Of a stretch of DNA of 64,000 nucleotides, positions 7,814 through 15,348 are shown piece by piece. The notes under the pieces were generated by a model, which saw only the letters and a program-made list of their open reading frames with translations, was not told the DNA's origin and ran no database searches. Source of the DNA: Ruminococcus sp. Lineage in GTDB: Bacteria; Bacillota; Clostridia; Oscillospirales; Ruminococcaceae. A program made the translations under genes and the position numbers. The DNA lies in NCBI GenBank assembly GCA_015066785.1, contig SVNT01000002.1, forward strand, positions 248,001 through 312,000. Reading direction: 5' to 3'. Each line of letters starts with the position of its first letter. Positions within the stretch are counted from its first letter, which is position 1.

Positions 7814-9322
7814 ATGAAAAAGATTATATCAGCTACACTCGCATTCGCAATGGCAATACTCGCAATCGGCTGTTCAAGCAGAACAGACCTTCCCGTTGAG
7901 GAAATTGAAGTAACAGAAAACACAACCGTCGTGGAGATTTCCGCAGAGCAGAACACAGAGCCTGTGCCCGAAGTGGCAGAGGCAGAAACAGAAGAATCCG
8001 CAGAGTCAACAGAAGCTCAGCCTCAGGTTGAGACTGTTCCTGCGGAGGAAAAGGTGTCTGCTGAAGATGTAAAGAAGCCTGAGGCAACAAAGGGTTCCGA
8101 AGAAACAGCAGCTCCTGTAACAACAACAAAGGCGCCCGCAGTTACAACCAAGGCTCCTGAGAAGTCAAAGACCCCTGCAGCTACAACCAAGGCTCCCGAG
8201 AAGTCAAAGGCACCTGCAGCTACAACCAAGGCTCCTGAGAAGTCAAAGACCCCTGCAGTTACAACTACAGTTCCTGAGACGACAAAGGCGCCCGCAGTTA
8301 CAACCAAGGCTCCCGAGACGACAAAGGCGCCCGCAGTTACAACTACAGTACCTGAGACGACAAAGGCACCTGCAGTTACAACTACAGTGCCCGAAACAAC
8401 AACAGCACCTGCAGTTACAACTACAGTGCCCGAGACAACAAAGGCGCCCGCAGTTACAACTACAGTCCCTGAGACGACAAAGGCACCTGCAGTTACAACT
8501 ACAGTGCCCGAAACAACAACAGCACCTATGATTACTACTGAGCCTGAGATAGTAAGGTTGCCTGAGGTTAATCAGACAAGCAACGGCGTTGTGACCATAA
8601 ACAGCCAGGAAGAGCTCAACGCGGCACTTCTCAAGGCAACAATGGAGGGCAAAACAACCCTCGGGGTCAACATAACCAATTCAAATCTCGACTATTTTTC
8701 ATATAACAACTTCGATTATCTGTTAGGATGCTCTACATTCCATTATAGCGGTTACGGCTATGGATACGGCACTTACACTATCAGATACCGTTCAGGTGAA
8801 AAGGTTGCAAACGCATATAAGAACGGAAATCTCTCGTCACTTTCATCATCAGAAAAAGAGCTCTACAACAAAGCGGCAAGCATTGTTGCATCATGCACAA
8901 GCTCTTCGGATTCTGACGCTGAAAAGGCAAGAGCACTCCATGACTATCTCGTGAACAACTGCTGCTATGACCGTTCTTTCAACGATATAAGCTACAGTGC
9001 GGAAGGAGCTCTCTTCAACCATACTGCTGTATGTTCAGGCTACTCCGACGCATACCGTCTTCTCCTCACACTTGCAGGCGTTGAGTCGTATACTGTCACC
9101 GGAGATGCGACAAACTCTTCGGGAAATACAGGCGGTCACGCGTGGAATCTCGTGAACCTTGACGGCAGATGGGTATATATCGATGTAACATGGGATGACC
9201 CTATTACATACAACGGACAGAATATGCTCAGATATGACTATTTTGCGATATCCGAATCCGAAATTTCAGGAGATCACTTCTGGAATACGGACGTGACCGA
9301 TATGATCAGACAGATTGCCTGA
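7814..9322 (+). CDS. Lipoprotein with Thr/Pro repeat linker and transglutaminase-like domain
   Basis: The product has 502 residues. The signal peptide MKKIISATLAFAMAILAIGC has a lipobox with Cys20. Next come an acidic linker, then ten 13-residue repeats of the PAVTTTVPETTKA type (residues 108-237) that would form a stiff, possibly O-glycosylated stalk. The C-terminal domain (about 250-502) has the transglutaminase/protease-like triad arrangement: Cys in HTAVCSGYSDAYRLLL, His in GGHAWNLVNLDGRWVYID and Asp in DVTWDDP. It is expected to be anchored to the outer face of the membrane, with the domain displayed beyond the wall. It may act as a cysteine peptidase or a crosslinking enzyme; the substrate is unknown. 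Confidence 0.85.
   Translation: MKKIISATLAFAMAILAIGCSSRTDLPVEEIEVTENTTVVEISAEQNTEPVPEVAEAETEESAESTEAQPQVETVPAEEKVSAEDVKKPEATKGSEETAAPVTTTKAPAVTTKAPEKSKTPAATTKAPEKSKAPAATTKAPEKSKTPAVTTTVPETTKAPAVTTKAPETTKAPAVTTTVPETTKAPAVTTTVPETTTAPAVTTTVPETTKAPAVTTTVPETTKAPAVTTTVPETTTAPMITTEPEIVRLPEVNQTSNGVVTINSQEELNAALLKATMEGKTTLGVNITNSNLDYFSYNNFDYLLGCSTFHYSGYGYGYGTYTIRYRSGEKVANAYKNGNLSSLSSSEKELYNKAASIVASCTSSSDSDAEKARALHDYLVNNCCYDRSFNDISYSAEGALFNHTAVCSGYSDAYRLLLTLAGVESYTVTGDATNSSGNTGGHAWNLVNLDGRWVYIDVTWDDPITYNGQNMLRYDYFAISESEISGDHFWNTDVTDMIRQIA
8135..8524 (+). repeat. 39-bp coding tandem repeat (10 units)
   Basis: Ten in-frame 39-bp units encode the 13-residue PAxTTxxPExxKA repeats of the lipoprotein stalk. 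The first three units carry KAPEKSK and most of the later ones TVPETTK. Because the unit length is a multiple of three, changes in copy number would alter the stalk length without a frameshift. Confidence 0.9.
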
Positions 9323-9345
9323 TCGCATCGGGGGAAGGAGCAGGA

Positions 9346-9711
9346 ATGAACACACGCAAACTGATTGTTAATGCTCTCGACCTGAAGAAATCCGAAACCG
9401 TTTTTCCCGAGAAAAAGCTCGGAGAAATATCCGACCATGTTTACAGTATAATCGGACAGCAGTCGCACAGCGATTGTTGTTCCGAAGGGTCGGACAGACA
9501 AGGCTTTGATATCTTTTTCAGGGAGACCTGCTACAATTCATATTTTTGCGCAACAAATATAATAAACGACGAGGATAAATGCCTCGAAATACTTGAAAGG
9601 GCGTGTATAAATGCATTGAAAAAGAACAATTACCGCATAGAAAACCTTAAAAGGACATTCAGGATTTCATTCTGGAATCTTTGCAACAATTACTGTAAAA
9701 ACGCAGGATAA
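9346..9711 (+). CDS. Hypothetical cysteine-rich small protein
   Basis: The product has 121 residues. The ribosome site GGGGGAAGGAG lies just upstream, and the ATG is 23 bases after the lipoprotein stop, so the two are probably co-transcribed. There is no signal peptide or membrane segment, which indicates a cytoplasmic protein. It contains seven Cys residues, including a CC pair (DCCSEG) and C-x3-C near the end. I recognise no family. Confidence 0.65.
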   Translation: MNTRKLIVNALDLKKSETVFPEKKLGEISDHVYSIIGQQSHSDCCSEGSDRQGFDIFFRETCYNSYFCATNIINDEDKCLEILERACINALKKNNYRIENLKRTFRISFWNLCNNYCKNAG

Positions 9712-9754
9712 AAACAAATACAAACTGAATTTTAATTAAAAAGGAGATTTTATT

Positions 9755-10591
9755 ATGAAAAAGATTATATCAACTACACTCGCATTCGCAATGGCAATCC
9801 TCGCAGTCGGCTGTGCAGCTCAGACGGAAGCTCCCGCAGAGGAAATCACAGAAACAACCGTTATAACAACAGAAGAAACCGAGGTTGAAACAGAAATCAC
9901 CGAGATAGTCACGGAAGAAACAACTCCGGCAGAGACTGCTCCTCAGATTGTTATGGTGGATGAAGTAATTGACGGGCAGAAATGCAAAACTCAGTATGAT
10001 GAGAACGGGAATGTAGTGCGCAGAGAGTACTATAACGACGCAGGTATCCTGGATAACGCTATTGAATGTTACGATGACGGCACTTATAAGTTCGTATATT
10101 ATTATGAGGACGGAAGTATTTCCTCCGAACAGACCGCGGCATATGACGAGAGGGTAGGCGATTATAAGAAAAACTTAATCAGAAATTACAATGAGCAGGG
10201 AGTCCTTATAGAAGAAGTAATAAGCACCGAAGAAACACTCTCACGCACTTATTCACAGGACGACGGGCTTACATATTACAAAATAGTATATTTCTATGGT
10301 ATAAACGGCAATGTTGAAAGAAGTGAGGAAACTGATCCTGACGGCACCTACACTATTGCGTACTATACAGGAGATAAAATGTATCTTCTTTCAAAGGATG
10401 TCTACGATGCAAACGGCAACTATTTATGCGGTCTTGAATATAAGAACGACGAGAATGGCAAGCCGATAAGAATTAATCTTTACAACGCTCAGAAGGAATA
10501 TGTAGGATATTATCTTTACGAATATGACGCTGAAGGGAATCAGATAAGTCAGAAGCTGTACGATTCCGACGACGTGCTTGTTGAAGAATAG
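9755..10591 (+). CDS. Lipoprotein with MORN_2/YwqK-like repeats
   Basis: The product has 278 residues. Its signal peptide MKKIISTTLAFAMAILAVGC differs from that of the lipoprotein at 7814 at only two positions and is almost the same in DNA. After the lipid-anchor Cys come a Thr/Glu-rich linker and repeats of the type YDENGNVVRREYYNDAG and YEYDAEGNQISQKLYD, typical of MORN_2/YwqK-like or YD-like beta-hairpin repeats. The protein is probably exposed on the cell surface. The membrane protein at 28217 carries the same type of repeats. Binding partner unknown. Confidence 0.8.
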   Translation: MKKIISTTLAFAMAILAVGCAAQTEAPAEEITETTVITTEETEVETEITEIVTEETTPAETAPQIVMVDEVIDGQKCKTQYDENGNVVRREYYNDAGILDNAIECYDDGTYKFVYYYEDGSISSEQTAAYDERVGDYKKNLIRNYNEQGVLIEEVISTEETLSRTYSQDDGLTYYKIVYFYGINGNVERSEETDPDGTYTIAYYTGDKMYLLSKDVYDANGNYLCGLEYKNDENGKPIRINLYNAQKEYVGYYLYEYDAEGNQISQKLYDSDDVLVEE

Positions 10592-10663
10592 AAGAAAGGA
10601 GGAAAGCAACATATATTGACAAAATTCTGACAAAAAGTTATAATTGAATTGGTTTGATGAGAG

Positions 10664-10689
10664 AAAAGCTCCTCAGATGAGGAGCTTTT
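10664..10689 (+). terminator. Terminator after the MORN-type lipoprotein
   Basis: This is an 11-bp perfect stem (AAAAGCTCCTC/GAGGAGCTTTT) with a four-base loop. The T run is part of the right arm. Confidence 0.8.
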
Positions 10690-10712
10690 CGGAATTATTT
10701 ATAAAAAAGGGG

Positions 10713-10741
10713 TTGACAAGCCGATGAGAGTCTGCGATAAT
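10713..10741 (+). promoter_or_regulatory. Consensus sigma-A promoter in front of the GACA tract
   Basis: TTGACA (10713-10718) and GATAAT (10736-10741) are separated by exactly 17 bases. The predicted start of transcription, near 10748, falls inside the GACA repeat, so the RNA would begin with GACA units. Confidence 0.65.
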
Positions 10742-10744
10742 TTT

Positions 10745-10926
<182 letters not shown>

Positions 10927-10943
10927 AAAAAGAAGTAAAGCTT

Positions 10944-11216
10944 ATGAAGAAAAGTTTTATGAATGAGCTTAAAAGAAATGTCCAGAATGTCGATTATGAT
11001 GCTTTTGAAGCAATGTATGACAGAAACAGATTTAATGATACCGCAATTAAATCCGACCGGGATTATTTCTATAGTCGTTTTACGGGTGCGGAAGTACATA
11101 ATGTGGATTGTACAGCTACGGCATTTTCAAATGCCGAGATTGTTTTTGATTTCATACTTTATTGGGGAGTATCAGATAGTGCTAAACAAATGCATCAAGT
11201 AAAATCAGCCAAATAG
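10944..11216 (+). CDS. Small hypothetical protein
   Basis: The product has 90 residues and a weak ribosome site (AGAAG). It is hydrophilic, with a helical N-terminus and a short hydrophobic stretch (AEIVFDFILYWGV). It lies just after the terminator of the GACA unit and ends 63 bases before the sigma-LRR gene. It could be the remnant of a longer gene. No family recognised; moderate doubt that it is expressed. Confidence 0.4.
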   Translation: MKKSFMNELKRNVQNVDYDAFEAMYDRNRFNDTAIKSDRDYFYSRFTGAEVHNVDCTATAFSNAEIVFDFILYWGVSDSAKQMHQVKSAK

Positions 11217-11279
11217 CCAATATGTATCTTGTATACGACCAGAGATGGTATAACTAAGCGTTAAAACGGAGGTCAGAAT

Positions 11280-12959
11280 ATGGAAAAGACAGAAATAGCT
11301 CAGCTTGTCGTGAAGGCAAGGGAGAACGACAATAAGGCGCAGGAAGAACTATACAAAGCGACGAGCAAGCAGGCGTACTTCGTGGCACTGAAGATGACAA
11401 AAGACGAAGACGAGGCCATGAATATCCTGCACGACAGCTACATAAAGGCGTTCAAGAACCTTGACAAGCTCGAAAAAACAGAGCAATTTCAGTCGTGGTT
11501 CAATCAGATAGTGGCAAACGGATGTCGTGACTTCTTCAAAAAGAAAAAAGCCATACTCTTCACGGAAACGGAAAACGAGGACGGCGGAGATATTTCGGAT
11601 ACTTTTGAAGAAGGCGACGAAACCCTTATGCCTGATAAAGCTCTCGACAACGACGAAACAAAGCGTCTTGTCATGGAGATTATCGAAGGACTTTCGGAAG
11701 ACCAGAAGCTCTGCGTACTTATGTATTACTACGAAAATATGTCTGTCGGAGATATAGCGGAATCCCTCGAATGTTCGACGGGAACGGTAAAATCACGACT
11801 CAACTACGCAAGACAGAAGATAAAGACAGAGGTCGAAAACCTCGAAAAGAAGCAGGGCATCAAGCTTTACGGTATCGCTCCGATTCCGTTTGTTATCTGG
11901 GTTCTCACAAGAACCGCAGAAAGCACAGTCGTTCCCCAGGCGATTGCAGGCGCTGTTTTCGGCACAACCGCAACGGGTGCAGTGGCAGGCACGGCAACCG
12001 CAGGTACAGCGGGCGCAACGGCGGTGTCGGGCAAGGTTATTGCAGTTGCCGCAGCAGGCGTTATCGCTGTCGGCGGCGGTACAGCCGCAGCGGTGGCGTT
12101 GTCAAACAATTACGACCTCACGGGTTATGTGTACGAATACAGTGAGGAAATTGATGGCATGATAATCACCGATTACAACGGCGACGCCGTGGAATTGCGT
12201 ATTCCTAAAAAAATCGAAGGGGAAGAAGTCAAAGAGATTGGCGAGTATGCATTTGAGGGCTGTTACAGCATAGTTTCTGTTGAATTTCCTGATACTGTTA
12301 CAGAAATAGGCCGGTATGCTTTTTATGGTTGCACAAACCTCGCCGAAATAACAATACCTGATAGTGTGACAGAAATTGGTTATGGTGCATTTTGGTGGTG
12401 TACAAGCCTTACTGAAATAACAATACCTGATAGTGTGACAAAGATTGGACGGGGAGCATTTGAGGAGTGTACAAGCCTCACAGAAATAACAATTCCCGAC
12501 GGCGTGACGGAAATTGGTGAGGAAACGTTTGAAGACTGTACAAGTCTTATCGAAATAACAATTCCCGACGGTGTGACAGAAATTGGTGTAGATGCGTTTA
12601 GGGAGTGTACAAGCCTTACTGAAATAACAATCCCTGACAGCGTGACAGAAATTGGTTATAGTGCATTTTTGGGTTGCACAAGCCTTACCGAAATAACAAT
12701 CCCTGACAGCGTGACAGAAATTGGTATAGAAGCGTTTTGTAAATGCACAAGCCTCACTGAAATAACGATACCTGATAGTGTAACTGTGATCGAATTCGGT
12801 GCATTTTCGGGTTGCACAAGCCTTACCGAAATAACAATACCTGACAGCGTAACAGAAATTGGTTATTGTGCATTTAATAGTTGCGACAACTTAACAATAA
12901 CCTACAGAGGTCAGCAGTACACCGCCGAAGAATTTGAAGAGGCATATCCGTTTCAATAA
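11280..12959 (+). CDS. ECF-type sigma factor fused to membrane segment and BspA leucine-rich repeats
   Basis: The product has 559 residues; an ACGGAGGT ribosome site precedes the ATG. Residues 1-190 are an extracytoplasmic-function sigma factor. Region 2 (EELYKATSKQAYFVALKMTK...ILHDSYIKAF) is followed by an acidic linker and region 4, with the helix-turn-helix MSVGDIAESLECSTGTVKSRL. An Ala/Gly/Thr-rich stretch comes next, with one clear membrane span near 250-272 (VIAVAAAGVIAVGGGTAAAV). From residue 319 there are nine regular 23-residue repeats and one degenerate repeat of the type EIGxxAFxxCTSLTEITIPDSVT, the TpLRR/BspA class (LRR_5). Topology suggests a cytoplasmic sigma domain and an outside LRR domain in one chain. 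No anti-sigma gene lies next to it, so the fusion could itself be the sensor. No frameshift or internal start was seen. Confidence 0.85.
   Translation: MEKTEIAQLVVKARENDNKAQEELYKATSKQAYFVALKMTKDEDEAMNILHDSYIKAFKNLDKLEKTEQFQSWFNQIVANGCRDFFKKKKAILFTETENEDGGDISDTFEEGDETLMPDKALDNDETKRLVMEIIEGLSEDQKLCVLMYYYENMSVGDIAESLECSTGTVKSRLNYARQKIKTEVENLEKKQGIKLYGIAPIPFVIWVLTRTAESTVVPQAIAGAVFGTTATGAVAGTATAGTAGATAVSGKVIAVAAAGVIAVGGGTAAAVALSNNYDLTGYVYEYSEEIDGMIITDYNGDAVELRIPKKIEGEEVKEIGEYAFEGCYSIVSVEFPDTVTEIGRYAFYGCTNLAEITIPDSVTEIGYGAFWWCTSLTEITIPDSVTKIGRGAFEECTSLTEITIPDGVTEIGEETFEDCTSLIEITIPDGVTEIGVDAFRECTSLTEITIPDSVTEIGYSAFLGCTSLTEITIPDSVTEIGIEAFCKCTSLTEITIPDSVTVIEFGAFSGCTSLTEITIPDSVTEIGYCAFNSCDNLTITYRGQQYTAEEFEEAYPFQ
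12234..12923 (+). repeat. 69-bp coding repeats of the LRR domain
   Basis: Nine regular 69-bp units and one degenerate unit encode the 23-residue leucine-rich repeats. Several neighbouring units are nearly identical over the CTSLTEITIPDSVTEIG part, so copy number could change by in-frame recombination. Confidence 0.9.
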
Positions 12960-12962
12960 TCC

Positions 12963-12994
12963 AATCCCCTCACTTAATTGTGAGGGGATTTTTT
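12963..12994 (+). terminator. Terminator after the sigma-LRR gene
   Basis: A perfect 11-bp stem AATCCCCTCAC/GTGAGGGGATT with a six-base loop runs into a T stretch, four bases after the stop codon. Confidence 0.9.
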
Positions 12995-13169
12995 ATTTTC
13001 AACCGCAAAATAATATTATTTTATAGTTGTAATAATTTTATTTTACATCCGAAATAATTTCACCAACCGCAATTTAAAATCAAATCAAAAACAAATGTAT
13101 AATCCAAAATCTCCGTGAAAAACTACTAAAGCAACAAAAATTCAGCTAATAAAACGGAGGAATATACAA

Positions 13170-13709
13170 ATGAAAGCAACAGGAATTGTCCGTCGTATCG
13201 ACGACCTCGGGAGAGTTGTTATCCCGAAAGAAATCAGAAGAACAATGAGAATAAGAGAAGGCGACCCGCTTGAGATTTACACCAGCGCCGACGGGGAGGT
13301 AATATTCAAGAAATACTCCGCAATAGGCGAAATGGCGGGAAACGCCTCCAATGTCGCAGATGTAATGACAAAGCTCGCAAGCTGTCCTGTCGTGGTGTTC
13401 GACCGTGACCACGTCGTTGCCGTCGCAGGCGTACAGAAGCGTGAGTTCAACGAGCGCCGTGTGTCGCAGGGGCTTGAGGAAATCATCGAGGCACGCCGTG
13501 TCTATGTCTACAAAAGCGGGGAGGGAAAGGTCTATCCCGTTGAGGGCGTCGACCGCCCTGCAATCGCCTGCGCACCGATACTCACCTCGGGGGATGTGAC
13601 GGGTGCGGTTGCGTTCCTCGCAACAGGCGGAGAGCCAGTTGCCACAGAGGTGCATGCAAATCTCATTCAGGCGGCGGCACAGTTCCTCGGCAAGCAGATA
13701 GAAGAATAA
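13170..13709 (+). CDS. spoVT: Stage V sporulation regulator SpoVT
   Basis: The product has 179 residues, the usual SpoVT length. The N-terminal AbrB-type swapped-hairpin DNA-binding domain reads MKATGIVRRIDDLGRVVIPKEIRRTM (cited in two parts: MKATGIVRRIDD and LGRVVIPKEIRRT). Residues 55-179 form the GAF-like domain (VVVFDRDHVVAVAG...EGVDRPAIACAPI). SpoVT tunes sigma-G dependent genes in the forespore. The ribosome site ACGGAGG precedes the ATG. The 175 bases upstream hold only AT-rich sequence with possible promoters. A palindromic element in an inverted repeat follows the stop. Confidence 0.95.
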   Translation: MKATGIVRRIDDLGRVVIPKEIRRTMRIREGDPLEIYTSADGEVIFKKYSAIGEMAGNASNVADVMTKLASCPVVVFDRDHVVAVAGVQKREFNERRVSQGLEEIIEARRVYVYKSGEGKVYPVEGVDRPAIACAPILTSGDVTGAVAFLATGGEPVATEVHANLIQAAAQFLGKQIEE

Positions 13710-13735
13710 ACAGCATCGGAACAAGGACAGCACCC

Positions 13736-13948
13736 GTGCAGAATTTTATATGTATTTACCGAGGGGAATCTTTCTGAAGAAAGGTTCCCCTCGTACTCCC
13801 CTTCAAAGACTTTCAAGTCAAAAAACAAGCCCATAGGGATTTACCCTATGGGTTTGTTTTTTAAATCTGAAGTTTTGGGAAAGGAGTATGAGGAAAAACC
13901 TTTTTCAAAAGGGTTTTCCTCAGATAGTACACATAAATATTCCCGTAT
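13736..13948. mobile_element. Palindromic miniature element, copy A (213 bp)
   Basis: The element contains three hairpins: GAGGGGAA.../...TTCCCCTC (13761-13792), a stem with CCCATAGGG/CCCTATGGG (about 13825-13859), and GAGGAAAAACC/GGGTTTTCCTC (13890-13921). Copy C at 52051 is colinear and about 85-90% alike by eye. Copy A sits in the loop of an imperfect 25-bp inverted repeat (13711-13735 and 13949-13973, 21 of 25 matching) between the convergent genes spoVT and 13960. It has no coding capacity. The sequence suggests a non-autonomous element; no transposase is present in the window. Confidence 0.75.
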
Positions 13949-13959
13949 GGGCGCTGTTC

Positions 13960-14346
13960 TTATTCCGATGTTGCTTGTTCCACACGCTCTGCCTTTTCGC
14001 TGCGCACATAAGCCCAGTTCCCCTCGCCGTATTCGTGAAGCTCGCAGTTGTAGGCAACATAAGGTCCCGGAGCGTTATCTTTGGCGGGCATAAGAACGCA
14101 GTTGATAACGCCGTCGTCATTTTTGAAGACATATACATCAAGGGCAGGGTCGCCCTCTCCGCCTCCGCCGTAGAAGTCGAAGGAATATTCAAACTCCTCG
14201 CCGAAATATTCGCTTGCAAGTACCAGCGCCTGTGCTTTGGTTTTGGCGTCAAATTCCTCCTGTTCCTTTGGGGTTCTGCAACCGACGAGAGATGTTATCA
14301 TCACGGCAACAGAAAGTACAGCCAGCATTTTTTTGAAGTATCTCAT
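13960..14346 (-). CDS. Small lipoprotein of unknown function
   Basis: The product has 128 residues. The N-terminus MRYFKKMLAVLSVAVMITSL ends in a VGC lipobox, so the mature protein of about 105 residues is lipid-anchored outside the membrane. The mature part has a Gly-rich turn (YGGGGEGDPALDVYVF) and no recognised domain. It lies 14 bases after the patatin-like gene and has an ACGGAGGT ribosome site, so the two form an operon. Its last codons overlap the right arm of the inverted repeat around element copy A. Confidence 0.75.
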   Translation of the reverse strand: MRYFKKMLAVLSVAVMITSLVGCRTPKEQEEFDAKTKAQALVLASEYFGEEFEYSFDFYGGGGEGDPALDVYVFKNDDGVINCVLMPAKDNAPGPYVAYNCELHEYGEGNWAYVRSEKAERVEQATSE

Positions 14347-14360
14347 AAATAACCTCCGTT

Positions 14361-15212
14361 TTATTTTTCCCAGAAGTCCCGTATTTCGTCAAGACGCTCA
14401 ACCCCGAGGTCGTAACCCTCCTGCCAGAGCGCACGGACTTTCGACATATCCTTTTCGGTGCGTGAAAAGCCCTTTGTGTTTTTCGGTGCAAGCACGAGAA
14501 CCTTCCCCTCTTTTTCGAGTGCGAAAAGCTCCTCTCTTGCCTGATTGTACATTTCACTGCGACGTTTCATAGCGTCGGTGAAGTTCTTGTGTCGGCAGTA
14601 CGCCATATTTATCGCAAACTGTAAGCTCTCGGGCTTTTTGATGTACTCACGCTCTCTTGTGAGCATTACCACCACTCTGTCACAGCCTTTTTCGAATGCT
14701 CGTTTAAACGGAATAGCGTCGGAGCATCCGCCGTCGAGATACGGCTTTCCGTCGACATAAATCGTCGGGAACATAAGCGGTATCGCACAGCTTGCCTGTA
14801 AAAGAAGGAATTTCTCGTCACGGCGTGGCACGGGGAGATATTCGGGCTTTCCCGTGTCTACATTCGTGACAACTGCCTCGACCTCGCCCTCGTAACGCTC
14901 AAATTCGTCAAAGTCGAAAGGTACAAGCTCCGCAGGGATTCTTCTGTACGCAAAATCAAGCCCGAAGTAACAGCGGTTTTTCGGGTTGAGGAGATTTCCG
15001 ACGCCCATATACCGCTTGTCGTTTGCGTAGGTTGTCAGCACCTCAAGGTTTCTTTTCGGCTGGCGTGAAAGATAGCTGGTGCCGTAAGTCACTCCCGCAG
15101 AAACGCCTACGAGGTAGTCGGGAAGTATATTCTTTTCGAGCAGGGCGTCGCATATTCCCGTTGAGAATATCGTGCGGAAAGCACCACCCTCCATAACAAG
15201 ACCTGTTTTCAT
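14361..15212 (-). CDS. Patatin-like phospholipase
   Basis: The product has 283 residues. I prefer the ATG at 15212 (MKTGLVMEGGAF) over a GTG five codons upstream, because AAAGTGAG lies eight bases before the ATG. The patatin motifs are present: the oxyanion-hole glycines in VMEGGAFRT, the nucleophile Ser in GVSAG and the catalytic Asp in LDGGCSD. Patatins are Ser-Asp dyad lipid acyl hydrolases, here cytoplasmic and without a signal peptide. This is the bacterial RssA/YjjU-like type with a short C-terminal extension. Likely role: phospholipid or lysolipid turnover. Confidence 0.9.
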   Translation of the reverse strand: MKTGLVMEGGAFRTIFSTGICDALLEKNILPDYLVGVSAGVTYGTSYLSRQPKRNLEVLTTYANDKRYMGVGNLLNPKNRCYFGLDFAYRRIPAELVPFDFDEFERYEGEVEAVVTNVDTGKPEYLPVPRRDEKFLLLQASCAIPLMFPTIYVDGKPYLDGGCSDAIPFKRAFEKGCDRVVVMLTREREYIKKPESLQFAINMAYCRHKNFTDAMKRRSEMYNQAREELFALEKEGKVLVLAPKNTKGFSRTEKDMSKVRALWQEGYDLGVERLDEIRDFWEK

Positions 15213-15284
15213 ATATATAAATCTCACTTTCTTACAGATTATAGAGATATTGTATCACATTTTTATTCTGCGGTAAAGTGCGGT

Positions 15285-15313
15285 TTGATTTTTGCCCCGA
15301 ACGGTGCTATACT
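15285..15313 (+). promoter_or_regulatory. Sigma-A promoter of recG
   Basis: TTGATT (15285-15290) is followed by 17 bases and TATACT (15308-15313). The gene starts 36 bases further. Confidence 0.6.
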
Positions 15314-15348
15314 TTTATATATAGTATAAGTACGGGAGGTGACGGTGC

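Noticed and set aside
8135-8524. Regular 39-bp repeats that could look like a CRISPR array
   Set aside because: There are no spacers, the unit is in frame, and it encodes the Thr/Pro stalk of a lipoprotein.
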